Source: Icerya purchasi
Lineage: Eukaryota; Arthropoda; Insecta; Hemiptera; Monophlebidae
Direction of reading: 5' to 3'
Length of the DNA: 64,000 bases
Assembly (NCBI GenBank): GCA_039619475.1
Contig: CM077115.1
Location: 510,404,815-510,468,814, forward strand
A program made the translations under genes and the position numbers. The notes beneath the pieces were generated by a model that was given only the letters and a program-made list of their open reading frames with translations, was not told the DNA's origin and made no database searches. Below, piece after piece: positions 22,228 to 35,509 of this stretch; position 1 is the stretch's first letter, and each line of letters opens with the position of its first letter.

Positions 22228-23502
22228 GAGAGTAAAGTGGACCTATCAAAACGACATTGTTGATGTTAAAAATAATTTTGGCGTTCCACAAGGTTCAGTT
22301 CTTGGACCGGTCTTGTGGAATATTTTATATTCTAATATCCATTCTAAATTAAGTAATATATACGCAGGCCTACGTTTATACAGCTATGCTGATGATTTAC
22401 TTTTGGTCTACAACGTACATTTATCTAGTAACTCGACTCTGTCGTCCCACATTGCTAATTGTAATGAAGTTATTTGTAAACTTAAAACAATAGTAAATGC
22501 TTTAAACCTCAAATTCGAGATCACCAAATCTCAAATCATGGTGATATCTGGTCGAGACAAAAACCTTGACCAAATTTGTTACAATAATATTAAAATTAAT
22601 AATCATACGTTCAGTTCTACTGACCATATTAAATATTTAGGATTCATTTTAGACGATAGATTAAAGTACAATAAGCATATACAGTACATAAATAATAAGG
22701 TTAATAAATATCATTACATTTTTAAATCCCTTGGCGGTTAATTATGGGGACTAAATTATAAATCTAAGATAATACTCTATAAAGGTTTAGTGCAGTCATT
22801 ATACTCATATTGTGCTGGTGTCTACTATAACCGGTTAACTAAACAACAAATACATAACGTAAACTCCAACTGTCGGAAATTTCTAATTGATTTAACTTCT
22901 TCATATGTAACTGCTTCAAATATTGCAATTCAGACCATAGCACGGGTCTTACCTATCGATCTTTACATAAAAAAGAGATCTCTAATTTTTAATGTTGAAA
23001 AAGAAAATAATGGTATTATAAGTAAAGAACTTCTCAAGTAAGGTGATTTACAAATTTTTAATGAATTTAAAACAAGATACGATAATCTATCAAATGGTAA
23101 ATTAATAAATAAGTTCTTTCCTAACGTAATAGAACGCTTTAAAAATAAAAACATTACAGTAAATTATTATATGACTCAAATACTCACTGGTCATGGTTTC
23201 ATTGGATACTTTTTAAATAAATTAAACATTATTTCAGACAGTAAATGTTGTAATTGTGAAAGTAATGAAGTAGAAAATGTTCAGCATATAATATACACGT
23301 GTAGCAAGTATAACCACCTGCGACAATTGTATATGATTGACTGTGCACTTCAACTAAATGAAATTATTCTACTAGAACAATTTCCTGTATTCATTTCTGA
23401 ATTATTTAAAATTAAACATATATACAAATAACCGCTACTGGTAGCCATAAGCTAATTCGCAGGCTACTCTAGTTTGTTATATTTCCTTATTAAAGTAATA
23501 AT

Positions 23503-23528
<26 letters not shown>
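22228..23528 (+). pseudogene. R1/Jockey-type LINE, 5' truncated, with poly(A) tail
   Basis: The fragment opens inside RT with GVPQGSVLGPVLWN, followed by YSYADDLLLVY (catalytic Y-A-D-D at 22,385-22,396) and KYLGFILDDRLKYNKHI. Later pieces are ILYKGLVQSLYSYCAGVYY and a C-terminal zinc-type motif CCNCES...HIIYTC near 23,250. Stops at 22,739 and 23,039 divide it into three frames. It ends in poly(A) at 23,503-23,528, followed by a short (TA)n. Relatively few disruptions suggest moderate age. Clade assignment is tentative. Confidence 0.88.
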
Positions 23529-23542
<14 letters not shown>

Positions 23543-23559
23543 GTGGTAAAATTAAGGAA

Positions 23560-26500
23560 AGTAGTTAAAAATAATAAAATTAAAAATTTAAAAACAGTAA
23601 TGTTCGGAAATTATTGGTTATATTATAGCGCTATCTAACGGTCATTGTTTAAAACAACGTTTTTTCAACTGTTAATAGGTAGCGCTATTTTATCTTTTTT
23701 AACGATTATTCATGACATTTATTCCGATTGCTTTAATTTTCTCGTTTTTCGCATTTACTTCTTACTGACTTATTTCTAATTTTTATAATCGCAATAATTG
23801 GTGAACTCAGTAAACTTTCTTTCCTCTGTTCAAATTTAGCCATCTATCGGTCTCGCTAAATAATCTACTGCATCACTAATTAACGTTCCTCCATTTTTGT
23901 CTTCCTATAATTTTTCATCCGTTCGCTCTTCGCTGCTTCTTTCTTCTATCCGACTAAACACCCTTTTTTCGCAATTTTTTCCGCCCTAAAGATCTTCGAA
24001 AAACTTTCAAAATTTTATAAAATTATCTCAATTATCAAACTAGTATTTAATATTAGTACATATATTTTTTATTCCGTAAATAAAATATTTAACATTAAAA
24101 TGAAACTTAGTATCCGAATATACACCTGCCTGCGCTATTTACCAATTTACTTTTTTTATGTAATTTCAAGGTAATGTAAAAAAAAAAAAGTCATATCTGG
24201 AAGCAATTCCGTTCGAAAATGCAAAATTGTTAACCATGCCAAATAAAAAAGTTTCCAGTTATACCATTTTCAGTCCCAAAAGTTTCCTTAAATTTTTTCT
24301 ACTCGTACATTAAATTTTACGAAAATGTGATAACGTTAATAAAACACTTTTCATATTTTCTAACGGAAATTTGGAGAAAAAAATTACTTCACACGCTGAC
24401 GAATGAACTATCGAAAACATAAACTCCAAAAACAATACGAGAATAACCAGAAATGGAAATATTCTTAACTTTTTTGAGCGATACTATTAAAAACAATATA
24501 CCAACGCCAGCAAAAAATTATCGTTATCGAAAAAATTAAACGCTAAACGCAATCTGTACTTAATCTTCTTATTACGGTCCTGATTCTCCCTGTAAAAAAG
24601 TTGTAATTATAACTCACGCTGGCAGTTTCCGCCATCAACCGCGCGGTCTTCCACCCAACGAATATAGATCACGAGAAGAGGCCTTTTAACAGCTGTTCGA
24701 GAAATATACGTTCCAATCTTGTGAGACATTTTCCTTGACGACAATTTCCTTCGGGTCTTCCTTGCGTAATATGTTCTTCAACGATATTTCCTCATTCGAT
24801 AATGCGACTAAAATGTTTTATTACTATCGTCGTGGCGTCGTCGGCGTAAAATATCTTTTTAATTGTCCCAGTTCATTACGAAACTCTGATACGTTCGATT
24901 TTTTTTTCAGTCACAGGACCCTTATTATTCGCCTGCAGATGATCCGCATCTCAAATACATCGTATTTTCTTTCAGTCGCTCAAATCATTTAGATCTCAGG
25001 GGCGTGTACTTAGGAACGACAATTACAGCCGAACCTAATATTGTAAAGAAACGTTTAAGGGAGCTTCATTACAAAGTTGCTCTACTTGATCGAGAATGCG
25101 TATTACGAAAGATCATTTAAATAAACTTTGCAGGAAGGTCAGTAAAACTTCGACAATAACCTCCTCATAGTGAAAAGTTAAACAATTTTGCCCTTTATGA
25201 AGAGGACCATTCACGTACGTGCGGGAAAACTTATAATTCATACCCAGTGCAATCATAATTATTTGTTATTGTTATGTTCTGATTTTATTCATGATTTTTT
25301 CGACTGTTCCATCTAGTCAGATGCGCTTATCAGTTGTTAATCAAAGTTACTCTTAAAATGAAAACACAATATAATGTTTTACAGATATTATTCTTATTCG
25401 ATCGCGGTAGATAAAATTTATTACCGGTTAAAAAATGTAAAAAACTTTTAATTAGCTAAGTTTTACAAAACTTTAGATACAATGCATTTTCTTTCATTGA
25501 GCGAATCGTGTTAATTATTTTTTTGCACCATAAGATTTTCAAAATTCCGTACATAACTCTGAGCACGATTCGTCCGCACTGTACTATTATAAAACTTCGC
25601 TGTTAAGCCCCTTCTACATATAAGCGGGATACTCCGACGAGCGACAAAATTTCAACAAAAACTGCGAAACTGGACATAAAAAATAACGATGATACGCTAT
25701 AAGTAATTAGCGAACGTCCCCGCTGATGGCTTTCCTCTAACAACTTCATCATTTTATTGTTGTGCGGCAACCTTCTATAATGTTCCGCTAATTACCGATG
25801 AAACTTAAACCACGCTTATTAATGGATGTCGCATGAAAATATCTATAATTTGCCAAAGCGAATAAATTATTGTAAAATGTTGAAATAGAATATGTACTCT
25901 TCGAAAGTCAACTACGTCTTAGAAATGAAATAACGGTCCAGTAGCGACATCGATAAGCGGTCTTAATGTTTGATTTCGGCATTGAATCTAAACCACAGCG
26001 AGTGTTGTTGCGGTCGCGGAAAAGAGATATTTCAAACGAATTAACCGAATATCATAAATAAACGCGAAAGTGGACCTTAATCATTGGAACGGATAAAAAT
26101 GTAACTGGAAATATCTGTACAGAGTAACATGACTGTTACTTAAAAAGCAAGTTTAAATAACTACCAGAATCACACGGAAAGATTATTAAAAAAAAGGTTT
26201 ACTCTTATTGGCAAATTGAGTAATAAAATTATCGCGACATTATCAGCGCGCATCTTGCTTACTTTTAAAACGGTTCTGTACGATAAAGTCAAATATCAAC
26301 CTGTGGTTGTATTTCCAACAGGAAGAATTGACGGTCTACACACTTTCCGAAATATTCTATCAGATCGGCAAAAGTACCGCACTTGCAGTCGAATGATCCT
26401 AACCTTGTACATCAGTGATAAAAGCCGTCTGTGTACGGTAACCCTTCCCGTTACTAATAGAACACCACACTAGTTTACTTTCCGAATCCTACTGCTTAGT

Positions 26501-28013
26501 AACTATCTCATGTATATTATATTAATTCTGTTGAATGAATTTTTCTATTCTATTTTGTTCTGTGTAACTTTAATATTATTAAATATTATTAATTAATAAT
26601 GAAATATATCGGAAAATGAAAAATATACGTTAAACGTACCAGATAAAATTTTAAAATTTATTTTAAGCGTTACATTCTCAGCGTATTTAAACTTCCCAGC
26701 AAAATACGAAAAATATACGATTACGATCATATATATTCATTTAAATAATATGATTATTCCGGCATTTCCATATTTAAAGACTTTTAAAAGTATTTCGTTC
26801 GACTATGTTTATAAACAGATTAAATTATCGTGGAAAACAAAAATAATGTCGCGTAACAAAGTTGGTATTGCGTTAAAATTTAATTCCTAAGAAAATTTAA
26901 ATATAGTAATTAAAAATTTTAAAGTTTTACAATGATAATAGTGATCATTTTTTTTTTTTTTTTTTTTTTTTGATATTAGCAATTTCTGTGGTTACTTAGG
27001 CCGACAACTAGTAGTTTTCTTTGTAACAAGAACGACACCTATACATGTGTCCCTATCATCGAAGAATTAAAGTATACCTACGTTATAGTTGGTAGTATTA
27101 TCAACATTCCACTGGTTTCTTTTTGGGGCATTTTTTTTTCCTAACCAAAAAAAAGAAGCAGTCTCGTAGAGATTGAAACAATCACAGTGACTTCAAAATT
27201 AAATGAATCACTTTAGAATACTATATACGTATATTCGTAAAACGATTTATTCGAAGTGTTACTTGGTTTGGTGTGTTGTTTCAGTGCGGAATAGAAAATT
27301 TTGGGATATAATGTGCGAAAATAATACAGAACCAATTTTTATAGAATAATGTCATATTGAGATTTTAATTTTTCCTACAAAGGCAATATTCAATTCTTTT
27401 TGAAAGACTTGGTAAATCAATTGTTTTACAAATGTATATGTTATTCTGATTGGTCCAATCTCTACCGTTGCTTCATTACGGTTAGGAAAAAAAACAGATA
27501 TGCTTCTGTTTGTTGACATTTATTATCAATTTTGTTCATATGGCGGTTTTTTATTTTCGTTTATAACTTTTTTTATACCAATATTTTTGCATTTTATATT
27601 TACTAATATAAAATGTGAAATTTGTAATAAGGATCGATTAACAGTTAAAATACGCCTGATAAAAAAAATAATAAAAATTTGTATAAAATATTTATCGCAA
27701 TAATTAATATGAATTCTGAATTTAAGGGGGAAAAAAATATATGTATACGTGACTTGAAGTGAGGAAAGAAGGCTGTGAGAAATGATACAACACTGATCCT
27801 AATTTATCCAGCCAACAGTATTTGACTAATAGAAACGTATTACCTACTTGGACGAATGAAATTCTCTTATTTTCTCTTACAACTCAGCGACGCAAAAATG
27901 ATAACAAAGAATCTCACACTGATAGGAAGTTGTTTACTTTAAACGCACTTATCACGAAAACAGGCTTTTGGTCATTAGACTCCTTTCTTCATTCTGAGTC
28001 AAATATACATATA

Positions 28014-28045
<32 letters not shown>

Positions 28046-28110
28046 AAATACATTTATTTGTAGCGTGAGTAAAAACATAAATCTTTATCAGTTGTGTAAT
28101 AAATTTTATT
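23560..28110. other. no gene recognised
   Basis: 4.5 kb of AT-rich sequence with poly(T) at about 26,949-26,971 and a (TA)n/T-run at 28,007-28,045. Short frames (for example 24,735-24,992 and 27,822-28,112) show no domain. Confidence 0.5.
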
Positions 28111-28118
28111 AATTCATT

Positions 28119-28560
28119 CAAAGGCGCACTCGGGATTTTTTTTTTGGTCGGGGCTAGAATTTAGAATATGAGTTAGGGGGTGGTAACTCGGTATCTCGAT
28201 TAAGTACCTATCTATTTCGGTGGTTTGTAAATTAAAATAAAAAAAAAATACAAAATTAACGAATATTATTTTTAAAAAAATTACAAAACTGACGAATTTT
28301 ATTTTAAAAAAAATAATAATAATAGAAACGTAACATTATGTTTGTAATAAGCATAAATTAGATAAGTATACGAATTTTATTTTAAAAAAATTAGCTAAAA
28401 GTATATATAACATTATACTTGTAATATAAGTAAAAAGTAAATATGTATGTTTCTAAAAAGAAAGTTAAGTAAAACAAAACATTACAAAACGAAATTAAGA
28501 TTTCGAAGATTTTTTGGGGGGAGCAATGGCCCCGTGGCACCACCCTTGAGTGCGCCAATG
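28119..28560. mobile_element. hAT-type MITE with 8-bp target duplication
   Basis: AATTCATT occurs at 28,111-28,118 and 28,561-28,568, immediately outside the element. The ends are CAAAGGCGCACTCGGG and, reading inward from the right, CATTGGCGCACTCAAGGG. The 13-bp inverted repeat CANNGGCGCACTC and the 8-bp duplication are hallmarks of the hAT superfamily. The 442-bp interior is AT-rich and has no transposase, so it depended on an autonomous relative. Confidence 0.88.
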
Positions 28561-28568
28561 AATTCATT

Positions 28569-29327
28569 ATATTAATAATTTTACAGATAAAATTGGAAGC
28601 TTTAATTTTTATTTTTACACGCATTATTTTATAAATAAATAAATTTTTTTGATTAATTAGCCTAAAAAGAAATTCTAGTTTAGAATGCATTCTCTCAAAC
28701 TTGAAACATGCGTTTAATAAGCAATAATGAAAATGGAATAAAGAAAAAAAAAAAGCTATTTGAAAATAACGAAGACTCATTTTATACAAGGAATAGAGCA
28801 ATTTTTAGTTGAGCGAAATCCTCGAGCACACATAAGTCATAGAAACGCTGAAAATCTAAAGATATAAACAAGTATTAATATGTGGGCGATGCTAGAGGCT
28901 ACGGCTAATCAACTTAGGACGCAAATGTATGTTAAATTTTTCAATCACGTAGACAACTATCACGTGTTTGTCTACATCTTGATATACTGGAATGTACAAT
29001 TAGCTCACGTCAGCGAAAAAAAGAAAAAAAAGGTTATTTTCTTATTTTTTATATAATTTATATCGGTTCGTGAGACTGCGTAACAGGGTTTTAATCGGAA
29101 GTTAAAACAGAGCAGATGCTGTACGAAAAAAATAAAAACGATTTTGAAATTTTATCTACAATCTGGACTTGAAAAGTCTTAAATACTTCAACCTCGTAAC
29201 TTGGTTGTTAGCAAGTAATATAATTAACAGAGCTTAGCCAACTGCATATGTTATGCTAACTCTGAGTACTGCTTATTTAGATTAGATTTTAGATTGCATA
29301 AATAAAATAGCTGTCCTTATCAAGAGC

Positions 29328-29363
<36 letters not shown>

Positions 29364-29814
29364 AAAAAACAAAATGAATTTTCAGAAAGCAGAAAAAAAT
29401 GTTTATAAATAGCCAAACTCACAAGGGTGGGATACATAAGATTTTGATTAAAAATCAAATAATATTTTTTCTCCGATATATATACAGATATAAAACTTAG
29501 ATTCCTGTTTTTAATGTTCGATAGCAATTTTATCGTTTTGCCACAATTTTGACTAGTGGCGTGTCAATAGAAGGGTATAATAAATCTCACTACCACAATT
29601 TTCTTAACCGGCATTTTCAAGAAAATTTGAGTGTGGATGTAATAAAATCGGTTCTGGGTTTCAGTTTTTTTAACGAAATTTCGGATTTAGTCGAAAGATT
29701 AAAAAAGTATATAATTTCGATTATAGTTTCTGGGCTAAAACAAAAAAAAACATAATTAAAAATTAAAAAATACAAATTCAATATTAGTAATTGCCATTCA
29801 TAAATGCTACACCC
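28569..29814. other. no gene recognised
   Basis: AT-rich with poly(A) at 29,334-29,361. The short frames have no identified product. Confidence 0.45.
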
Positions 29815-30116
29815 CTCCAAGCTGAGCCGTATCTGATGGGAGCTTTTCAGCCCCCCCCCCCCCAATATGTTAACTGTTTGAATTAAATGAACCGAAATTC
29901 AAAATAAATTTATTTCTTTTCAATTTTTAACAAAAGTTGAAAATTGAAATTTTTATGAATTCTATAGAGAGGACTATTTTTTTTTTTTTATTTGTTTCTA
30001 TTGTAGTGTTGAAATATTGCATATACGATAACTGACTACAAGGCTTTTGTGTACTATTTATAAATAAATATATTTTATAATGATAAACACACACGCGCGC
30101 GCGCGCGCATATATGT
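29815..30116 (-). repeat. interspersed repeat, copy 2 (inverted)
   Basis: Reverse-oriented relative of 9,866-10,140. It is bordered on the right by (CA)n(CG)n(TA)n at about 30,087-30,116 and on the left by a C14 run near 29,851. Indels distinguish the copies, so both are old. Confidence 0.7.
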
Positions 30117-30913
30117 TATGTATATATTTATTTATAAAAATATTTTCGTAACCCCTTCCGAAATTTTGATCTAGATACTGCCTTGCCTTCAAACATTAAC
30201 CTTTTAGGATGTCTCTGGTTGTAACAAAGTATTCTATGAAAAGTGAACACAAAAATTCTTAATGATGAAAAAGTTAACCTAGTCGTTGATTAATGTTTTG
30301 TTTATAATAAGAGAAAACGATATTTTGAAATACTGTTTCGGCGAAAAATCTCTAAAATCGCAAATTTAAAATAAACTTACAACTTAGTGATTTAATTGAT
30401 TTCGCGTATTCAGCGTAGAATTTTCTATTATTTGGCGTGAAAAAACAACAAATAAACGAAAAAGTAACAGTTCTGTCGAAAATTTTATCTTGCTCTATTA
30501 GTCGAATTACTTTTTAATATACGACATGACATAACAGTCTTGAACTAATTATTAACCGTGTTTATTATGTTACTACAATGAATCTTAGTTATTGTTATTA
30601 AGCGCTTATAAAAATATCACGTCATTTAGATTTGACGATAAACGCCTGTGATTATATCGATATAATATTATTATTTAATCGATTCATCGAGTTTAAAAGT
30701 TGTTGTTAACGGTTCTGATAACAAATTACATTGCTGCATTCGAGCGGTGTTGGTTGTTCGAGCGCTGTGTACGTTTCACCGACCGAGTTGACGTATCGTT
30801 CGGTTTGTCGTTATGACATTTCGTTTACCGTATTTTTGCACTCGTTAAAAAATGCGCATCGACTATCGCATTATATTTTTAATGAAATTATTATAAAACA
30901 TATATTTCTTCAG
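30117..30913 (+). other. region upstream of the candidate host gene
   Basis: No recognised TE. The part 30,700-30,800 is richer in CpG than its surroundings and could be a promoter or 5' untranslated exon. No TATA box or initiator could be assigned. Confidence 0.3.
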
Positions 30914-30929
30914 CGTAGTATATCTTACG

Positions 30930-31229
30930 ATGAATTCTACTCAGTACTCCGTAGTTGTAAGTATACCGAAAACAATGTAATACAGTAATCGTATTGAATG
31001 AGTGTTGCTTTGTTTATGTTTATACGTAGAATTCAACAGCAAATTATTGCAGTTAACGTATAGAAATACAACTAATTATCGCTTCGGCATTTCTGTATTT
31101 CAGCCTAGTGTGGACTTTACTGATGAACAGGGCAAGTCGAAGCAAACTCCCAGCGAAAATACCGGCCTGTCAAATGGTAATTCTAAGCAGACCTATTTTA
31201 AGGATGCGAAAATATGTATTCCAGAATCG
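30930..31229 (+). CDS. candidate first coding exons of a host gene
   Basis: A TTTCTTCAG acceptor ends at 30,913. The exon 30,914-30,956 contains ATG at 30,930 (MNSTQYSVV) and stops at a strong GTAAGT donor. A 147-bp intron ends in TTCTGTATTTCAG, followed by exon 31,104-31,229 (126 bp, 42 codons), which ends at a GTGAGT donor. Both junctions are in phase 0, so the exons join without a stop. Exon 2 is hydrophilic (QGKSKQTPSENTGLSNGNSK, then YFKDAKICIPES), like a disordered cytoplasmic N-terminus. I do not recognise the protein. Later exons were not found in this window. The splice logic is good, but the reading is inference. Confidence 0.55.
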
Positions 31230-31396
31230 GTGAGTACTTTTTGCGACTACTGTTGAATGATTTCGTGTTTTCCATTGCAAAAGTGTTCGAAAGTAAACCT
31301 AATTAATTTAATTTCTACAGTATTAAAATTGAACAGTACATCATTTTTAGATTTCTTTTCAAATTTTAATTTTTTCTCATTTTCACGTTAATATGG

Positions 31397-31428
<32 letters not shown>

Positions 31429-33578
31429 GTAAAAAAAAAGAAAACAATTGAGGATAATTTTGAGAGGAATTCAACTGAATAATAGTTTTCGATTTATTTG
31501 CATCTTTTGTAAGCTCACTTTGTAAAGTATTTTAAGTCTTGTTTTTATCGATAATTTTAACTGTTTTTTATCCTTTCTTTTTCATATTTTTGAGCATATT
31601 GGGTTAATCTAAAATGGAAAAATTTTCAGTGTAAATACGCGTTGAACGCAATATTAATTTAAACAAATTTACTTTGCTATTATTATTGTGCAAATATGTC
31701 TTGTTTATTCATTTATTCGCCAAGCTGTAAGTAGTATAGAATACTTGGATTTTGGGAGTTTAAATCGAGGTTTCGATGGTTCTTCATCCGTTTCTATACT
31801 TTTGAAGCCCAATAAGAAGAATCATACATGGTACATACTTTTGCCATTTATTTCCGTTTACATTTGCTTGTGCCATTTCAAAGATCGTCTCTTTTTGAAA
31901 CACTGTTGACGTTTATTTATTTAAAGAAGAAATACTACCTAGTAAAATTTTTAAATGTTTCTTTTGTAAATTTACACAAGGAAACTTTTGTTTTATTTAA
32001 CCAGTTTTAAGTCGTAAAATATACATTTATTATCTGCTTCTAAGTGTAACGCAAAGAATCGTAATTAACGAAAAGGCGAAATAATTTTAAAATCAGATGA
32101 ACAGTTGAATTGAACAAATTGCCCAAAAACGGACGTCATAATTAAGAAATAAATACTAAAACAAATTATATAAATATTATATGTGTGTGAGGTAGAAATG
32201 AATTGGAACAACACTAATAGTAACGTATAATAAGTTGGTTTATTTAATGTATGCCTGTGGTTCGTATATCTTATCGGCGCGTGCATTAAGTAAATCGCGC
32301 GCATTTCTTTACCTAAGCCCGGGTGTATAGGAGTAAAGGAATATTTTTGTGACTTGGTTAGCAGTTGTTTTATTAGAATCCGAATAAAAGCTTATAGCTT
32401 GGTAACACATACTTTACACACAATAATAGGCTAAATACCTTTACAGAGCGTGCTAGTAAATAAATAAATAAATAAATAAATGTTTACTACTAAGAAGACT
32501 CTAGTTAATATGAAATGCAATTGATGAATTGATCAAATTATTATTGTTTTTTATATATCGCTAGTGATATACATATTACGCCAACTTTTTCTATGATTTT
32601 TTTCCCGTTAACACCAATGCGAACTAAAAAGCTTATAATTAAATTTAAACTGTTATCTCAAGATGCTACAGTTTAATACTTCAATTACTGTCGGGTAGGA
32701 GGCTGCTTGTTATCATTTTTAATTTGCGTAATATTTTTAGCTCGTTTGAGTTTTATGGAATTCGTACAGTTTTATATTCATTTCTTCTGATACCAACATT
32801 AAAATTACACTTTTTTGACGTCCTTTTTCACAAGCTTATTATACTTTTCAGAAGCAACGTGCGATTTCGATAGAATAATATTTATGACATTTATACCTTA
32901 CATAGTGAAGTTTTCACGAACGTGCTAATTTTTATTTCATATTTTTTGCCAAGGTTCATCCTTGTTTCTTCTCCCATACAAATACATATTTTATTTAATA
33001 AATGCACATATTCACACGCGAGCGCGCACGCATATATATAGATATATATAAATATTTGTGAATTCGACTTCATTTTTATTTCTCTTGATGATAACTTAGC
33101 AAATATTTTAGTCCATATATTTTTAAGCGATAAAAATATTAGATACTTAATTTTTTTTTTTACTATTATGTACAAATTTGTTGTTGTATATTTATGCTAT
33201 GCGAAAGGGGGACGACAAATGTTTGTTGCTGCGTGGAAGAAATTACAAAAAGCCAAAATTAAGTTAGATAACATAACCTGTACCGATGATTAGGTTAAAA
33301 AAATAATTGCGAAGAAAGTAACGAACGTTACTAATTTAAATATTGAAAGAAAGAAAAAATTCAATTAATGACACTGACTTTCGGTTTTTAAGAGATATAA
33401 GTAACTAGTGACGGTTGAAATAAAAAAGAAATTAGAATAAAAATCGGAACAATTAGAGCTGCATTTAATAATTGGTCAACAGATGTGTGTTCAGAAATCG
33501 CAAGTTACCAGTAGAAGTAAAAAAAGAAATATTAAAACAGCTGCTGCGATTGGTTAACGCTGATATGTTATGCAGCCG
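31230..33578. other. putative intron / no gene recognised
   Basis: Poly(T) at 31,400-31,428 and (AAAT)n at 32,455-32,480. Near 33,200-33,560 a weak LINE-like frame pattern (IRAAFNNW, LLRLVNADM) is seen but could not be supported. Confidence 0.4.
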
Positions 33579-33682
33579 GGATATGTGGGATAAGTGTAGA
33601 AAATAAGAAGAAGTCGTTTAAACTGGATATGTGGGATAAGTGTAGAAAATAAGAAGAAGTCGTTTAAACTGGATATGTGGGT
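33579..33682 (+). repeat. 46-bp tandem duplication (2.2 copies)
   Basis: Units start at 33,579, 33,625 and 33,671 with GGATATGTGGG. The first two are identical by eye, which indicates a recent duplication. Confidence 0.9.
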
Positions 33683-33993
33683 TGGGCTGAAGAAAACGTA
33701 GTCGAAATGATTTTATTTCAAATCGAGATGTAAGAAACGGAATTTGAAAATAATAGAGCTGAAAACCGAACAATCTGAAAAGAAATACATGTTTTGACGC
33801 GAAATTTCAAACGAAATTGAAAAAGCAAGGGGCAAAAATATAAAAGGGGTTATTTTTTTTTCTTCTTCGGAAGCCATTCCCAACCTATTGGCTATCGGTA
33901 GCTGGTATGGCAAATGATTGTGACGTGAAGGGTTCGTAGTCTAGTGACTAGTCCCCTGCATTAGTAACTTATGTTTGAATAGTTTTTACAAAT

Positions 33994-34027
<34 letters not shown>

Positions 34028-34700
34028 AAGTCAGGTCTAAAGGTTTTTTTCTTCTTAGTTTGCGCATTTGTGTTTGTGTCGAATTGTTCAGTAGGCCAAT
34101 TGCAGTCTAGTTCGTGTGATTATATAACCGTTCCTAATGTTTTATTGCCATCCTTTTGATAATATCAGCTACATACTCCATGCAAAGGTCATCATGTATG
34201 GTTTTGTTCCTTACCTACCATAGGATTGACCTTAGAGTAATATTTTGGTACTTTTGAATCTTCATTATATTGCTCTTTGCACTGCAGCCCCACAATTCGC
34301 ATTCATACTTCCATATCGAAGCAAATAGTTGGTTGTATAATAGTAGTTGATTTTTTACAGACAGTTGGGACTGTTTTGACTATTAGCCGATGTAGTTTGT
34401 TGGTTTTGATTCTGAGCTCAGCCTTTTTTGTGTCAATGTGCTTGCGCCACGTTAGCTTCTGGTCTAGGTACGAGCCCCTAGGTATTTAACGTCTTTTTTG
34501 ATTGGCACTATCTTGTTATCGATTTTTATATGTTCTGGATCTATATATTTTCTGGATCTATATAATGATACTTGTAAATACTATATATGTGCTGATTTAT
34601 TTTCATTTATTTTAATTCGCCATTTCTTGTACCATGACGTAATTTTATTCACTGCTCTTTGCAATTTACTATTTGCTTTTGTTGGTTATAGAGCCGATTA
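33994..34700 (-). pseudogene. Jockey-clade LINE 3' end, 5' truncated
   Basis: Read on the minus strand from about 34,690: LQRAVNKITSWYKKWRIKIN, DPEHIKIDNKIVPI, VKYLG, SQLSVKNQLLLYNQLFASIW, YECELWGCSAKSNI, IQKYQS, and finally LRRKKPLDL. This is the Jockey-clade segment after the RT catalytic core, ending at the usual C-terminus. The poly(T) at 33,994-34,024 on + is its poly(A) tail. Several stops and one short internal duplication (TCTGGATCTATATA, near 34,537 and 34,551) show decay. Confidence 0.85.
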
Positions 34701-34710
34701 AAAATGGCGC

Positions 34711-35509
34711 TTAACAAGAATAAATGTCGGTAAAAAAAAAGTATGGGAAAATCAAGTTAAGAATCGAATTTGATGCAAAGTATGTAAACAGTCCGCAATG
34801 AGCAGTTAATGCGGACGATGACAACGAGCGTGTATGTAGACGATAGTGGGCTAATATTAAATTTATTCAGTTCGATAATCGTTTAATAAATTTGCAGTGG
34901 GAATTTGATAACTCTTTTATTCGAATGTGCATTAAAGCAATTTGTTATCTTTATAGGCTCCGTTGTCTCGCTAGATTCGTTTTTAAATAATTCGTTTTAT
35001 TCTATGGTTTCTTTATGTATGTACTTGAATATGAAGAACACTCGTTTTATTCGTTAAATTACATTCCTGTATATTGCGGTATCCTGTTGCTAAGTTAAAA
35101 ATAAAAGAAAGAAGAACAAAGCGTTGATTATTGACTATTTTTAATTTATTGGCCGAGGAGAATAAATTTCAGAGCCGCGGAATAGAAATAAAAGTATTCA
35201 ATTATTTCAGTTCAATATGTGCGCCAGAGTAGAACGTTTTGCTGAAAACGTCAAAAAATTATTTATCAGTGCGTTTTTTTTTTTTTGTTTTTTTTTTATT
35301 TCAGATCTACTGGCCTTAAAATTTTTATTGTAATTTTCTATGTTATCATTTAATTTTGCCACTGAACTTTGCATGCGTCTTATTTCGTGCAATATAGTTT
35401 TGCGATTAAATTTGTTTTGCACAATATAATTTCGTGAGTTTTAAGAAGTTGTACGTCATGGAAGTAATATTAGTGAAGACGAACGACTTTGACACTCGAG
35501 GAAAGAAAT
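34711..35509. other. no gene recognised
   Basis: AT-rich sequence without supported features. Confidence 0.5.

Noticed and set aside
31688..31909. Third exon of the 30.9-kb candidate gene (EYLDFGSLNRGFDGSS)
   Set aside because: It reads like protein, but none of the nearby acceptors gives the phase-0 join that exon 2 requires without a stop.
33190..33900. Weak LINE-like pattern (IRAAFNNW, KEILKQLLRLVN)
   Set aside because: Too many stops and no diagnostic RT block.
33925..33990. tRNA-like SINE head (TAGTCTAGTGACTAG ... GTTTGAATAG)
   Set aside because: Both boxes are degenerate, and it directly precedes a LINE poly(A) tail, so I could not separate it from chance.
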